A DNA stretch of 28,520 nt from JABMRP01 sp964444795. Its GTDB lineage: Bacteria; Planctomycetota; Planctomycetia; Pirellulales; Thermoguttaceae. Of the stretch, positions 1 to 8,667 are shown piece by piece. The notes under the pieces were generated by a model. It had not been told where the DNA came from and ran no database searches. It was given only the letters and a program-made list of their open reading frames with translations. The stretch lies in contig CAYUIQ010000099.1 in the NCBI GenBank assembly GCA_964444795.1, forward strand, positions 1 through 28,520, read 5' to 3'. The translations under genes and the position numbers were made by a program. Numbering within the stretch: the first letter of the stretch is position 1; the number at the start of each line of letters is the position of its first letter.

Positions 1-91
1 TCTTCATCGACTCGCGGAAGCGGTAGCTTTCGCCGTTCATTTGGAATATCTCGCAATGATGCGTCAGACGATCTAGCAACGGCGCGTGAAA
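1..91 (-). pseudogene. IS21-family IstB helper ATPase, internal/C-terminal scrap
   Basis: The minus strand from about position 91 to the left edge reads 'LLDRLTHHCEIFQMNGES' followed by YRFRES. This is the characteristic near-C-terminal block of IstB/DnaC-like ATPases of IS21 elements (usual form: LLDRLTHHxxILEMNGDSYR). The ATPase core with Walker motifs, which should lie upstream at higher coordinates, is absent: the sequence beyond 92 does not resemble IstB although the frame stays open a little further. The element is therefore broken here, and the remainder of the C-terminus runs out of the window. IstB normally assists the IstA transposase in target selection; this fragment cannot do so. 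Confidence 0.75.
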
Positions 92-162
92 TCCGCCGCA
101 TACTACCAGATCGACGCCGATCGAGATTCGGGTTCCAAGAGGGCGGGGAGCCCGGGTTTCAC

Positions 163-222
163 GGCAGATCGATGCAGATCATGCCTATACGTGGCAAACT
201 TGTGGGCACCACTGTCGGCACC
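163..222 (+). repeat. First copy of a GGCACC-rich repeat beside the tRNA fragment
   Basis: This stretch resembles 457-519 and, inverted, the right-end repeat near 28424-28468. The shared signature is GTGGGCACC followed 12 bases later by TCGGCACC (here 202-222). In the plus frame it encodes V-G-T-x-V-G-T. One copy lies before and one after the tRNA fragment, which fits successive insertions at the same tRNA site. I cannot tell whether it is the tail of a lost integrase gene or a non-coding repeat. Confidence 0.5.
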
Positions 223-284
223 CCGTTTTCTGATTACGCCGTATCCCTTGGGACGTCAAACAGATACGACAACCCGTCTCCAGG

Positions 285-327
285 CTTCGGAACCGAGGGT
301 TGGAGGTTCGAATCCTCCCGGGCGTGC
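285..327 (+). tRNA. 3' half of tRNA-Arg(TCG), probable integrase attachment site
   Basis: Positions 302-318 form a perfect T-arm (GGAGG, loop TTCGAAT, CCTCC). Before it lie a 5-nt variable loop (297-301), an anticodon 3' stem ACCGA (292-296) and an anticodon loop CTTCGGA (285-291) with anticodon TCG at 287-289, which reads the Arg codon CGA. The 3' acceptor strand CGGGCGT is at 319-325. The 5' anticodon strand (280-284, CCAGG) does not pair, and no D-arm or 5' acceptor strand lies upstream, so only the 3' half from the anticodon loop onward is present. That is the exact shape left by tyrosine recombinases that use the anticodon loop to 3' end of a tRNA gene as att. CCA is not encoded. Confidence 0.75.
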
Positions 328-333
328 TTGGCA

Positions 334-365
334 AAGGGCGTTTACGCATCGGCGTAAGCGCCCTT
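334..365 (+). terminator. Hairpin terminator behind the tRNA fragment
   Basis: AAGGGCG-TTTACGC (334-347), loop of 4 nt, GCGTAAG-CGCCCTT (352-365): a 14-bp stem with one G-T wobble, followed by CTCTATT. It begins 6 bases after the tRNA 3' end, where the native tRNA terminator is expected. Confidence 0.75.
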
Positions 366-474
366 CTCTATTGCGCTTGCGTCGCGCATCTCCCGACACG
401 TCAAAACGTTGCGACTCGCGCGCACCGGCGTCGAAACCGATTCTCGTTGCCGTTTTCGTTGCAGATCGCGGCAG

Positions 475-717
475 ATTGTACCCACCAGCGGCGAATCCGT
501 GGGCACCAATATCGGCACCTTTCTGCAAGCTGTCGGCACCATAGTCGGCACCTTGGGAGGGAGCATCTATGAGCGCGCGTCTGGACTGCCCGAGGGGGGA
601 CGGCCACGGCTCAACGCCTCGCGTAGCGTGCTCACAACTTGCGGCGGCGGTTTCACGCATCACACCTGTGCGCCACCGAATGCACTTGCCATCTTGCCGT
701 TTCCTGCTAAAGTCGTG
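475..717 (+). repeat. Left copy of long inverted repeat (partner 28224-28468)
   Basis: The segment from ATTGTACCCA to AGTCGTG reappears as reverse complement at the right end with only scattered differences and small indels. It contains two pairs of GGCACC units (499-519 and 532-552), then a stretch that includes ATGAGCGCGCG and a block ending TGCACTTGCCATCTTGCCGT (684-703). The two copies put one short frame out of register, so it is unlikely to be a conserved gene. Bases 366-474 and 718-861 hold nothing else that I can recognise. The repeat is either an island-end sequence tied to the tRNA att site or a dispersed planctomycete repeat. Confidence 0.85.
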
Positions 718-861
718 CATACTGACGCACTGGGAAAACATGTATGACTCGGTCGATGTGTCCGAGCGATCGTTGGACCGCCGGCGCTCCGAGAAGACCG
801 TCCTGTTTCAATCTCTCCGAAGAAACTCGGGGACGTAACGGTCACGGATCCGACGCACCCT

Positions 862-3800
862 CTACGCTCGCACGTTTTCCCACTGCTTCGCAATCCGCTT
901 GCCAGAAATACGCATTGATGTGCCCAGTTTCTGGGCAAACAGCGAAACGCGGAATTCTTCGATCATCCAGCGGATCTCCGCGAGCGCCGGGTCCTGGATT
1001 TGCATATCTTCGTGGCGTTGTCGACGATCCTCGTATGCCTGCCATTCGACCAGGATTCTCTCGCACGACGCGCGGTCTTTTGGGCCCGCCTTGCTGCGGA
1101 GTCCGTCGATCCGCAGCACGATCGCCTGTAAAAAGCGAGGATAGTGCCGAAGCCAGGTCCAGGGCGTTCTCGTGAGGAATTCTGCGTAGACTAATCGAGC
1201 AAGTTGCTCTCGCATATCGTCAGCCGCGTATTGCCAACGCTCGGCAGTGAGGCCCTCAAGGCAGTCGCTCGCCTCGCCGTAGGCCTTGAAGAGTTTCGGC
1301 ACCAGTGAGGCAACGTCCTGCGTTGCTCGGCCTATCCGCTTGCCCCCCTCGACGACGTACTGTTCGAATTGGTCTTTGTTGCGAGGTGTTCCGGCGGAGT
1401 TCTCCATCGCGCGCCGGGCAAGCAGGTCGCGCAGCTCGCTCCTTAGATCAAACCCCTCGATCCTTGCGGCTTGAAGATTCATCTCATTCATGTGGGGGAA
1501 ATTAGTGATCTGGGATTTCAGATCGCGGTTTAACGCGATGGTTCCCAGTCGCATAACCGCGCCGGGGGTCTCTTCCTGGGCCCGGTCCAACGAGTCGGCG
1601 AGTCGCAACGCGACACTCTCGCCGCGGTCGACGAGCATTGGAAACGCCGTGATCCGTGATCCGCCCGAATTGATCTGAACCTCAAGCGGCAACTCCTCGA
1701 TATCCCAGCTCGTCATCCCGTCGCGGGTCCATTGAGGATCTTCGATTTCGGTGAGTTGCTCGGAAACGTGATCGCTCAATTCGCGGCGGATGTCGCCGAA
1801 ATTCCGGCCCGCGGCCATCGTCTCACCCTGGTTGTCGACCACCCTAATGCCCATCCGAAGCTCGTCGGAGATCTTCGACAGGTCGAAGTCGTCGGGCCGA
1901 ACCACCGTCTGTCCGAGTTGGCTCAACACCCCGGCAACCATCGAAAGAAGGCAGCCCTCGCCGAACCGATCGCCAAGCGCGACAACGACCTTCTTCGCCG
2001 TGCCCGGGGCAGGCACGAGGGGCCTGCGAAGATTTTTGGGCAATGCCTTGATCAGGGCAGTGACTTTTTGCTCCAAAAATCCCGGCACCAGCCAGCCAAG
2101 CTTGTCGGACCGCACTCGGCCAAGATCCTCCAGCGGAACGACCACATACACACCGTCGTTTTCCGTGCCGGGGGCGAACTCATACTGCACCGGAACGTCG
2201 GCACACCCGACGTTGACGGCGTCGGGAAACGCCGCCGGGTCTACATCGTCCCCTTCGTCGAAGACGAGATCCGCTGGAGTCATTAGGATGCGTTGCCGTT
2301 CGGCCTGACTCGCGCGGCGATACCAGTTTTCGAGCCGCGCGACATCGTAAACGTTATCCGGCAGGTGTTGATCATAGAACACGACCCGGTCATGTTCGCC
2401 ACGCAAGTAGTCGTGTCGCCGGAGCTTCCTTGCCGTCCGCTCGACCTCCTCGATCCGTTGCCGATTGAGGTCATGGAACTCGGCCTTTGTCTCGATCTGT
2501 CCCCCGACAAGCCCGTCGACAATTAGCAGCTCTCGCGCAGTTCTGGGATCGATCGGCCCGAGCCGAATGAGCCGCTTGGGCACAATCACGAGCCCGAACA
2601 GCGAGACCCGCTCGAAAGCCATGGCCGAGCCGCTCTTCTCGTCCCAGTGCGGTTCACTCAGGGACCGCTTGACCAGATGTTCGGCCAGCGGCTCGATCCA
2701 CGCCGGATCCAGCCGGGCACACGTGCGAAGGTATCGCCTGTTAGTTTCGACCAGTTCGGCCGCCATCAGCCACTTGGGCTTCTTCCGGAAGATGGTCGAG
2801 CCGGGCCAGGTGTGGAACTTCATCCCGCCGGCCGCCGAGTATTCGACGTTCGTTGACCGGTTGGCCAGATTCGACAATAGGCCGCTAAGTATCGACTGGT
2901 GGATCGCGTCATAGTCGTCCTTGCGCCGCGTCGTCTTTAGGCCCACCTGCTCGACCAGCGACTTGAGTTGCAGGTGGATGTCGGACCATTCCCGCATGCG
3001 ATTGTGCGAGAGGAAGCTCTGCTTGCAGGCCTTGCGAAGCTGGCTCCGAGAGCGCTTCTGCTTCTGTTCGTGGTAGAAATCCCAGAGCTTCAGGTACGTA
3101 AGGAAGTCGGAATGCTCGGCCGTAAATCGCGCATGGGCTTCGTCGGCCGAGCCCTTTTTCTCATGTGGGCGTTCGCGCGGGTCGCGAATCTCTAGGGCCG
3201 CGGCAATGATGAGCATCTCCGCCAGGCAGCTATTTTCGTCCGCCGCGAGGATCATTCGCCCGATCCGCGGATCGACGGGTAGGCGTGCCAACTGGCGTCC
3301 CAAATCGGTGACTTTCTGCGTTTCGTCGATCGCGCCGAGTTCGAAGAGCGTCTTATAACCGTCGCGAATCGTGGCCGGCTTGGGCGGATCGAGAAACGGA
3401 AATCGGCCGATCTCGCCCAGCTTCAATGCCTTCGCCTGCAGGATGACCGAAGCGAGGTTACTCCGCTGGATTTCGGGCGTGGTGTAGCGAACGCGGCCTT
3501 GGTAATCGGCCTCACTGTAGAGCCGCACGCACACACCGGGTCCCACGCGGCCGCAGCGCCCGGCTCTCTGGTCGGCCGAGGCCTGCGAGATCGATTCGAT
3601 CGGCAGCCGCTGGGTCTTCGAACGTGCCGAATATCGGCTAATCCGCGCCGTACCCGAGTCGATCACGTAGCGGATACCTGGCACCGTTACCGACGATTCA
3701 GCTACATTCGTAGCGATCACGATTCGGCGTCTCTGACCCGTCGGCTGGAAGATCTTCTGTTGCTGGCCGGTGGGAAGTCGTGCGTATAGGGGCAGGATCT

Positions 3801-4815
3801 CGCTGGCCTTCCGACCGGCATCGCCGGGCAGCGTGCGGCTTCGAAGCAATTTGGCCGTCTCGTGAATGTCACGCTCGGTCGGCATGAAGATCAGCATGTC
3901 ACCCCGATCGGCTCGGGTAAGTTCCTCGACCGTGTCGACCACAGCGTCGAATAAGTCCTTCTCGCCAGAGTCCTTCTCGGCGGACACATCTTCATCCACC
4001 AGCGGCCGATAGCGCAATTCGACCGGATACATCCGCCCGCGAACTTCCATGACCGGGGCCGGGCCGTCCTGCGAGGCAAAGTGCTCGGCGAACCGGGAGG
4101 CGTCGATCGTGGCCGAGGTAATAATCAGCTTCAGATCGGGACGTTTCGGCAGCAGGCGTTTGACGTAGCCGATCAAAAAGTCGATGTTGAGCGAACGCTC
4201 GTGGGCCTCATCGATGATGATCGTGTCGTACTGCTCAAGGAACCGGTCGCCCTGTGTCTCGGCCAAGAGGATGCCGTCAGTCATCAACTTGATCAGGGTG
4301 TTCGGCGACGTCGATTCGGCAAAGCGGATCTTGAAGCCGACAACTTGTCCGAGCGACGAGCCCAATTCGTCGGCGATCCGGGTGGCCACGCTCCGCGCGG
4401 CTATCCGACGGGGCTGCGTGTGGCCAATCAGGCCTTTCACGCCGCGTCCCAATTCCAGGCAGATCTTGGGCAATTGCGTCGACTTGCCGGAGCCCGTCTC
4501 GCCGCAGACGACGACCACCTGGTGGCGACCAATGGCCTCGGCCAACTCATCGCGACGCTGGCAGACGGGCAACTCCTCGTCGTAGGTAACCATAGGCACC
4601 CGAGCTTGCCGCCGCTCGGCCCGGGCCACGGAGCGTTCAATCTGCTCGCGAACTTGCTCTAATCGCCCATCGCGCCCCCTAGCGCCATCCCGCCGCTTGC
4701 CTCTGTCACGATGCTCGTCCGGCGATCCTAGCATGCGCAGGCGCCGTCGCAACCGGTGCCGGTCGGCGATCATGGCCTCGTCGAGACGATTATAGAGGAG
4801 TTCCAGCGGAGTCAT
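862..4815 (-). CDS. hrpA: ATP-dependent RNA helicase HrpA (DEAH box)
   Basis: A 1317-residue protein, matching the roughly 1300 residues of E. coli HrpA. Motif I (Walker A) GETGSGKST is at 105-113, followed by TQPRRIAARSVA (Ia), motif II DEAH at 202-205 and motif III SAT at 234-236. The motif VI block QRAGRCGR is followed by the helicase-associated HA2/OB region, and then the long C-terminal DUF3418-type extension that separates HrpA from the shorter HrpB. Known role: 3'-5' RNA helicase acting on mRNA processing and stalled ribosomes in the cytoplasm. The ATG at 4815 has no clear Shine-Dalgarno; the N-terminal basic stretch (residues 20-70) is usual in the family. It stands alone, with no co-directional neighbour close by. 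It appears intact and is the only clear core gene, so it may mark chromosomal backbone next to the island or between insertions. Bases 4816-5013 upstream show nothing recognisable. Confidence 0.97.
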   Translation of the reverse strand: MTPLELLYNRLDEAMIADRHRLRRRLRMLGSPDEHRDRGKRRDGARGRDGRLEQVREQIERSVARAERRQARVPMVTYDEELPVCQRRDELAEAIGRHQVVVVCGETGSGKSTQLPKICLELGRGVKGLIGHTQPRRIAARSVATRIADELGSSLGQVVGFKIRFAESTSPNTLIKLMTDGILLAETQGDRFLEQYDTIIIDEAHERSLNIDFLIGYVKRLLPKRPDLKLIITSATIDASRFAEHFASQDGPAPVMEVRGRMYPVELRYRPLVDEDVSAEKDSGEKDLFDAVVDTVEELTRADRGDMLIFMPTERDIHETAKLLRSRTLPGDAGRKASEILPLYARLPTGQQQKIFQPTGQRRRIVIATNVAESSVTVPGIRYVIDSGTARISRYSARSKTQRLPIESISQASADQRAGRCGRVGPGVCVRLYSEADYQGRVRYTTPEIQRSNLASVILQAKALKLGEIGRFPFLDPPKPATIRDGYKTLFELGAIDETQKVTDLGRQLARLPVDPRIGRMILAADENSCLAEMLIIAAALEIRDPRERPHEKKGSADEAHARFTAEHSDFLTYLKLWDFYHEQKQKRSRSQLRKACKQSFLSHNRMREWSDIHLQLKSLVEQVGLKTTRRKDDYDAIHQSILSGLLSNLANRSTNVEYSAAGGMKFHTWPGSTIFRKKPKWLMAAELVETNRRYLRTCARLDPAWIEPLAEHLVKRSLSEPHWDEKSGSAMAFERVSLFGLVIVPKRLIRLGPIDPRTARELLIVDGLVGGQIETKAEFHDLNRQRIEEVERTARKLRRHDYLRGEHDRVVFYDQHLPDNVYDVARLENWYRRASQAERQRILMTPADLVFDEGDDVDPAAFPDAVNVGCADVPVQYEFAPGTENDGVYVVVPLEDLGRVRSDKLGWLVPGFLEQKVTALIKALPKNLRRPLVPAPGTAKKVVVALGDRFGEGCLLSMVAGVLSQLGQTVVRPDDFDLSKISDELRMGIRVVDNQGETMAAGRNFGDIRRELSDHVSEQLTEIEDPQWTRDGMTSWDIEELPLEVQINSGGSRITAFPMLVDRGESVALRLADSLDRAQEETPGAVMRLGTIALNRDLKSQITNFPHMNEMNLQAARIEGFDLRSELRDLLARRAMENSAGTPRNKDQFEQYVVEGGKRIGRATQDVASLVPKLFKAYGEASDCLEGLTAERWQYAADDMREQLARLVYAEFLTRTPWTWLRHYPRFLQAIVLRIDGLRSKAGPKDRASCERILVEWQAYEDRRQRHEDMQIQDPALAEIRWMIEEFRVSLFAQKLGTSMRISGKRIAKQWENVRA

Positions 4816-5013
4816 TGCAGCTAGGCAACACGGGGATCTGTGACTAACGAACCCTTTATTCTAGCAGAATGTCCCGCGAGAATCAGGCCTTGCGTTGGCG
4901 ATTGGTGGGAGCGTGCCCAGGCGGCGTCACAAGCCATTGCCGCGGCCCGACACATTGCGAGCCGTGGGGTTTCTTGCCGAAAGCGGGTTGCACCCCGCCG
5001 TACTTGGCGAGAT

Positions 5014-5230
5014 GCAGGAACCTGCGTAGGTGAAATCATCCTCCGCACGCGGGGTTCTCAGCTTTGCTCTTCGGCCGCCCTACCCCGCCTTCCGTTTCTG
5101 CTCCCCGCCATCCAGCCCCGGCAATTTCTGGATCGCATCCGCCTGCTCCTTTTCCTCGACGTGGCTGTAGACGTTCATCGTCAGTCGGATGACCGAGCGT
5201 GCGAATCGTTCCAGGGTGGGAAGGTGCCAG
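5014..5230 (-). pseudogene. Tyrosine recombinase C-terminal scrap plus downstream repeat
   Basis: The minus strand encodes IRLTMNVYSHVEEKEQADAI, then QKLPGLDGGEQKRKAG and a stop at 5080. This contains the nucleophile Tyr of phage-type integrases (NVYSHV). It is about 90% identical at DNA level to the integrase end of the chimeric gene at 21530-21660. The similarity runs past the stop into GAACCCCGCGTGCGGAG (5041-5057 reversed) and more weakly to about 5014. The box II HxxRH motif and everything upstream are missing, and the ARHSD block just before the match is altered (reads LERFARSV), so this copy is inactive. Bases 5231-5415 hold no recognisable gene and presumably contain the promoter of the lyase. 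Confidence 0.8.
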
Positions 5231-5415
5231 GAGAATCGCCAAACGTTAGACGCGGGCTGATCGCGACGATAAGATGGGGGAGCGGAATAGGCCTGGAGCG
5301 GTTCCAGGCTCAACTCAGTTCAACCCAAATGGGAAATCCCGGTTGAACAAAGTGGTAGTATGCGTCAAACAAACTTCTTGTAGATGCCGACGCTTTCATT
5401 GGGAAAGAGAATAAG

Positions 5416-6300
5416 ATGCCTAAGTTGCGAGAAGCATTGAAGACGGATCGACGAACCGTCTTAGGATTAGTCAGCGCTGCAATACTTGGAACTCTACTTG
5501 GTTCATCTTCAGCCTTAGCTGCACCATGGCAGCAACGCGATCTCCTGTATGACGAATACGCTCAGTACGACGGCGGCGGCAAGCGAACAGCTCTATATTA
5601 CGAGAACTTCGAAGGTAACAACGCCGAGAGCTACTACCGTGTTGGCAAGGTGTCCAACGAGACGATCAGTGAGGTAGTCCAGAACCCCTCTGGCCCGGGC
5701 AAGGTGCTCAAGTCTCGAGTGTTCTATGGTTGGGAACTGATCGGCAATGGCGCCAGGAGTGAAGTATCGCTGGGTCGCTTCACGAGAGACAACATCAAGC
5801 TCAACCAGGACTACACGTATGCCCTTAGAGTCTTCATGCCCGAGAAAGGGTCGGACGACTACGGCAACATTGATGACCGCGGGACCATCGTGCAGTTTCA
5901 CCCATTTGAAGCGGGGCCAGGACCGGTCTACTTCATTAGAGCCAACACCAATAGCTTTCTATTGGGGATCAGGAGAACATCGGGCGTCGAACCAGGCCGC
6001 AAAGCAACAAAACACACGATCCCGTCCCAGCCGGGGAAATGGATGAGCTTCGTCTTCCATATCCGATGGAGCACGAAGTCAGACGGGCTCATGCGGCTGT
6101 ACAGCAATGGCGAGCTCATCAAGGAGTCCAGAGGGCCAAATGCCGCTCTGGGCGCTCCGTCCTATATGAAGTACGGCATCTATCACTCCGGGGGATGGAA
6201 CTTCGCCGCTGGAAAGGACGGGAATAAGAAGCCCCTCAACCGGAACAAGTTCGCCATGATGTATCATGACGAGGTCAAGATCTCCGAAGGGTTTCATTGA
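5416..6300 (+). CDS. Secreted polysaccharide lyase (PF14099-like, heparin/glucuronan lyase fold)
   Basis: 294 residues. The N-terminus has KTDRRTVLGL (residues 9-18) followed by a hydrophobic run and an ALA-A cleavage site near 35, a twin-arginine-like signal peptide. The mature part carries the beta-jelly-roll pattern of PF14099 lyases: RSEVSLGRF (the R-x-E of the substrate groove), YTYALRVFMPEK, GTIVQFHPFE, W-x-SFVFHIRWS and GLMRLYSNGELI. Such enzymes cleave uronic acid polysaccharides by beta-elimination; the exact substrate cannot be read from sequence. GGGAAAGAG lies about 7 bases before the ATG. The gene is complete and less GC-rich than its neighbours, which suggests recent transfer. 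It stands alone, with integrase debris upstream and a convergent sulfatase downstream. Confidence 0.85.
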   Translation: MPKLREALKTDRRTVLGLVSAAILGTLLGSSSALAAPWQQRDLLYDEYAQYDGGGKRTALYYENFEGNNAESYYRVGKVSNETISEVVQNPSGPGKVLKSRVFYGWELIGNGARSEVSLGRFTRDNIKLNQDYTYALRVFMPEKGSDDYGNIDDRGTIVQFHPFEAGPGPVYFIRANTNSFLLGIRRTSGVEPGRKATKHTIPSQPGKWMSFVFHIRWSTKSDGLMRLYSNGELIKESRGPNAALGAPSYMKYGIYHSGGWNFAAGKDGNKKPLNRNKFAMMYHDEVKISEGFH

Positions 6301-6490
6301 GCTTTCGGTTTCGCTGTGGGGGCGCTGCGGATCCGGCGCCCCCCCCGAGTGTCCCATCCCGCCGCCCGTCGCCACGAGCAGATGCGCCGGCCGCCGATTG
6401 TCCCGTCGCCGCGCCGATAGCGCCCGCACCCAGCCCCATGGAGGCTTTTCGTACAGAAGACCGACCGGACAGTTCGTCGGATTTCTTCAT
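6275..6490 (-). pseudogene. 5' remnant of an exported-protein gene behind the sulfatase
   Basis: An AGGAG sits 8 bases before an ATG at 6490, only 11 bases after the sulfatase stop, exactly where a second operon gene should begin. The product starts MKKSDELSGRSSVRKASMGL and continues GAGAIGAATG, which resembles a degenerate twin-arginine signal (usual RRSF-V-K). After about 30 residues the sequence turns into low-complexity Gly/Ala/Arg codons and runs into the 3' end of the convergent lyase gene. I read it as the beginning of a gene whose body was deleted when the lyase segment was joined here. The family of the lost gene cannot be told; Gfo/Idh/MocA oxidoreductases and sulfatases often start this way. 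Confidence 0.45.
6318..6343. terminator. GC-rich hairpin between convergent genes
   Basis: GGGGGCGC (6318-6325) and GCGCCCCC (6336-6343) form an 8-bp stem, with a loop that can fold further through CGGATCCG. It begins 17 bases after the lyase stop. There is no T-tract on either strand, so its use as a terminator is inferred from position only. Confidence 0.45.
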
Positions 6491-6501
6491 TTGCCTGTCT
6501 C

Positions 6502-7922
6502 CTACTCCGGGCGTCCACGACGGTTGGCTCTCGTTTTCGCTTCCCAGGCATCAAATAGACGTTTCAGTCGAGCAAACTCCTCGGGCTGGGCCTCCTTGAG
6601 ATCGTTTCCCTCGGCCGGATCGGATGCGAGATCGAAGAGATACTCTCTCTGCGAATTGCCATTCCGCTGTGCGACATACTTGAGCGTGCCGTCACGCACT
6701 CCCTTCCATACCGTCGTCCCGCGCGGCTTGCGCCAATACAGCGTGCGATCGAAGTCCGCCGCGCCCTGGGCCACGTGCCCGACGATATCGACCCCTTCAA
6801 ATGGCTTGTCGGCCGAGGGGGTGACGCCGGCGATCTGTGCGATCGAGGCCGTGAAGTCGAACGTAATGCAGGCCTGATCGGAGACTGTTCCCTCGGGAAT
6901 GACTCCCGGCCAGCGAACGATCGCGGGAACTCGAATTCCACCTTCCAGCGTACTGCCCTTGATTCCCGAGAAGGGATCGTTTCTCGCGCTGCGCGTGCCG
7001 CCGTTGTCGCTCGCAAAGAACACCACGGTATTCTCGCTGAGATTCTCTTCCTCCAACGTCTTGAGCAAGTCGCCGATCCGCTTGTCCATATGCTCGATCA
7101 TTGCCACGTAGACTTCCGGCGGGGCTTTCCCTTGGCTGTGCAGAGCGAGTCCAGCGGTAGGGGGTCAGGGCGGTAATCCTCAGGGCCTTGGAATGGCGAA
7201 TGCGGACACGTGTATGGGACATAGAGAAAGAACTTCCGCTGCTGACGCCGAAGGAACGCGATGGCTTCGTCCGTCACCATGTCGGTAAAGTATCCTTCAC
7301 GGCGAATTGGGTTCCCGTCTCGAAAGAGGTTGTAGCCAGCAACCGTATCGAGGTAATGGAAGTAATCCATGCCACCGCCGATGCAGTAGAGTGTCTCATC
7401 GAAACCGTGAAGATGCGGCGCGAACTTCGGCTCGTACCCCAGATGCCACTTGCCGGTAATGGCCGTCGCATAGCCGGCATCTTTTAGTAAGCGGACGATC
7501 GTCTGCTGGTTCACCGGGAGCCCCAGGTCGTCCTGCTCGCGAAGCCGAATGGCGTCGTCGTATCGGCCGACGTTTCCCGTGCCGATAGCGCATTCCAGCC
7601 CGCCGATCCACTGCTGGTATCTGCCGGTCAAGAAGGCAACTCGCGTGGGCGTGCACTCGGGGCCATTGGCGTAGTGGTTCGTAAACCGGACTCCTTGCTC
7701 GGCAAGTCGATCCAAGGAGGGCGTCCGGATGTCGCCGCGTCCATAGCAGGCCAGGTCACCGTAGCCCATGTCATCGGCCAGGATGAAGACAATGTTCGGT
7801 GGATCGGAATTCGCCGCATTGCATGGCACAATCAGGCCCGCCCCTGCCAATACCCCAATGGCAAGAAATCGCGCGGCAATACGCGAAAGGGAACAATTCG
7901 TTTCTCGGGGTGTAACGTGCAT
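6502..7922 (-). pseudogene. Sulfatase (S1 family) with one-base frameshift
   Basis: The first part (7922 down to about 7125) has a signal peptide (residues 15-37), PNIVFILADDMGYGD with the metal-binding Asp pair, and the formylglycine motif C-T-P-T-R-VAFLTG, so it is a formylglycine-type secreted sulfatase. It also has TGKWHLG and the HSPF block. The frame then runs off to a TGA at 7098. The continuation (7107-6502) in another frame supplies the rest: MIEHMDKRIGDLLKTLEE, ASDNGG, GIKGSTLEGGIRVPAIVRWP and the C-terminal YLFDLASDPAEGNDL tail. Joining them needs one extra C within the run of four C at about 7121-7126 (AAGCCCCGCCG read as AAGCCCCCGCCG). The full length would be about 475 residues, normal for the family. 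It is either a genuine recent pseudogene or a sequencing error in a homopolymer. Confidence 0.9.
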
Positions 7923-7991
7923 CGGGCGAACTCCGTTTGTTCGGTTCTGGTCACGGATAGCGATTCTAGCTTCACGGCATTCCCAAGTCTA

Positions 7992-8125
7992 CCATAGTGG
8001 TGGAGCATTCGCTCGATCAAATCGGACTGGCAGCGCGCGATGAAGCTGTCGATCTTCACCTGGCCGCTGCAGCACGGACACGTGAGCGGGGCGACTTCGT
8101 ACACTCGAGTGATGAGCATGGCTCA
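7992..8125 (-). pseudogene. IS91/IS801-type transposase C-terminal scrap
   Basis: The minus strand reads AMLITRVYEVAPLTCPCCSG, then QVKIDSFIARCQSDLIERML. This is the C-terminal zinc-ribbon block of IS91-type (Y2) transposases, whose usual form is WAMLIARVYEVxPLxCPxCGGxMRIIAFI. The codon for the expected Trp just upstream is TGA (8123-8125) instead of TGG. Nothing transposase-like precedes it, so it is a dead fragment. 8126-8300 shows nothing else recognisable. Confidence 0.65.
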
Positions 8126-8300
8126 CGTGGAAATCGAGTCGGTACGAGGGCGGTGGGCGACCGACTTCTGGGAGGGCGATCGCCGAGCGGTCGACGCGGG
8201 GATCGTCACCCGCCCAGCCATCTGCTAACGCAGCAGGTCGCCCAATACGGGGTTGTGGGCCAAGAAAGCGATAGGGCGAAATGTACTACAACCACACGCG

Positions 8301-8356
8301 GTGGCGGACACCCAAGTAGTTTGACGACCGCCGTTGCGCGCGTAGGTGAGATCGAC
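8301..8356 (-). repeat. Integrase-downstream repeat, third copy
   Basis: The reverse complement (GTCGATCTCACCTACGCG ... GGGTGTCCGCCAC) matches 21696-21753, the sequence right after the integrase stop of the chimeric gene, and more weakly 5014-5057. No recombinase codons remain beside this copy; only the downstream sequence survived. Confidence 0.7.
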
Positions 8357-8365
8357 CCGACGCAG

Positions 8366-8470
8366 GTTAGCTTTCGCCTTACTCGAACCAAGATGGCCCC
8401 TCGCCTGCGGGGAATGGGGGCAGGCAGACGGCGCGCCGAGAATTCCCTACTCACGTCCCACTTTCACGGA
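8366..8470 (-). repeat. Diverged dispersed repeat (partner 28073-28186)
   Basis: The reverse complement shares with 28073-28186 the order GTGAAA..GGACGTGA.TAGG, a short variable part, CCCATTCCCCGC.GGCGA, GGGCCATCT and GCTAAC. A looser match continues upstream to about 8545 and 28000. It is not coding in a consistent frame. It joins directly to the integrase-downstream repeat at 8301-8356. Confidence 0.6.
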
Positions 8471-8667
8471 TAGTCGGTGTACAGTCTGACGTGGTGGCTG
8501 TTTAGGATACGGTGGCCTGGAGTTACCGCCAGGCGGGGCCGGGTCAAGCCTGAGCCCGCGGAGTAGCATTTGATTCGCTCCGGGAGTGCGGTTGAGTGCG
8601 TCATATCGGTGGGACCGGTCAAGTGTTTGAATGTACCGAATACGTGAGTTTGAGCAGTCCGACGAGG

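Noticed and set aside
202..552. GGCACC units spaced 12 bases apart, considered as a CRISPR or iteron array
   Set aside because: Only pairs of units occur, with no constant repeat-spacer length and no cas or rep genes; they belong to the longer repeat.
256..741. Minus-strand frame of 161 codons with the string GGFEPPTLGSEA
   Set aside because: This string is the well-known spurious translation of a tRNA 3' half read backwards; the frame crosses the tRNA fragment and its terminator and is not a gene.
4821..5048. 75-codon minus-strand frame upstream of hrpA
   Set aside because: No ribosome site or motif, composition like non-coding, and it overlaps the integrase-downstream repeat.
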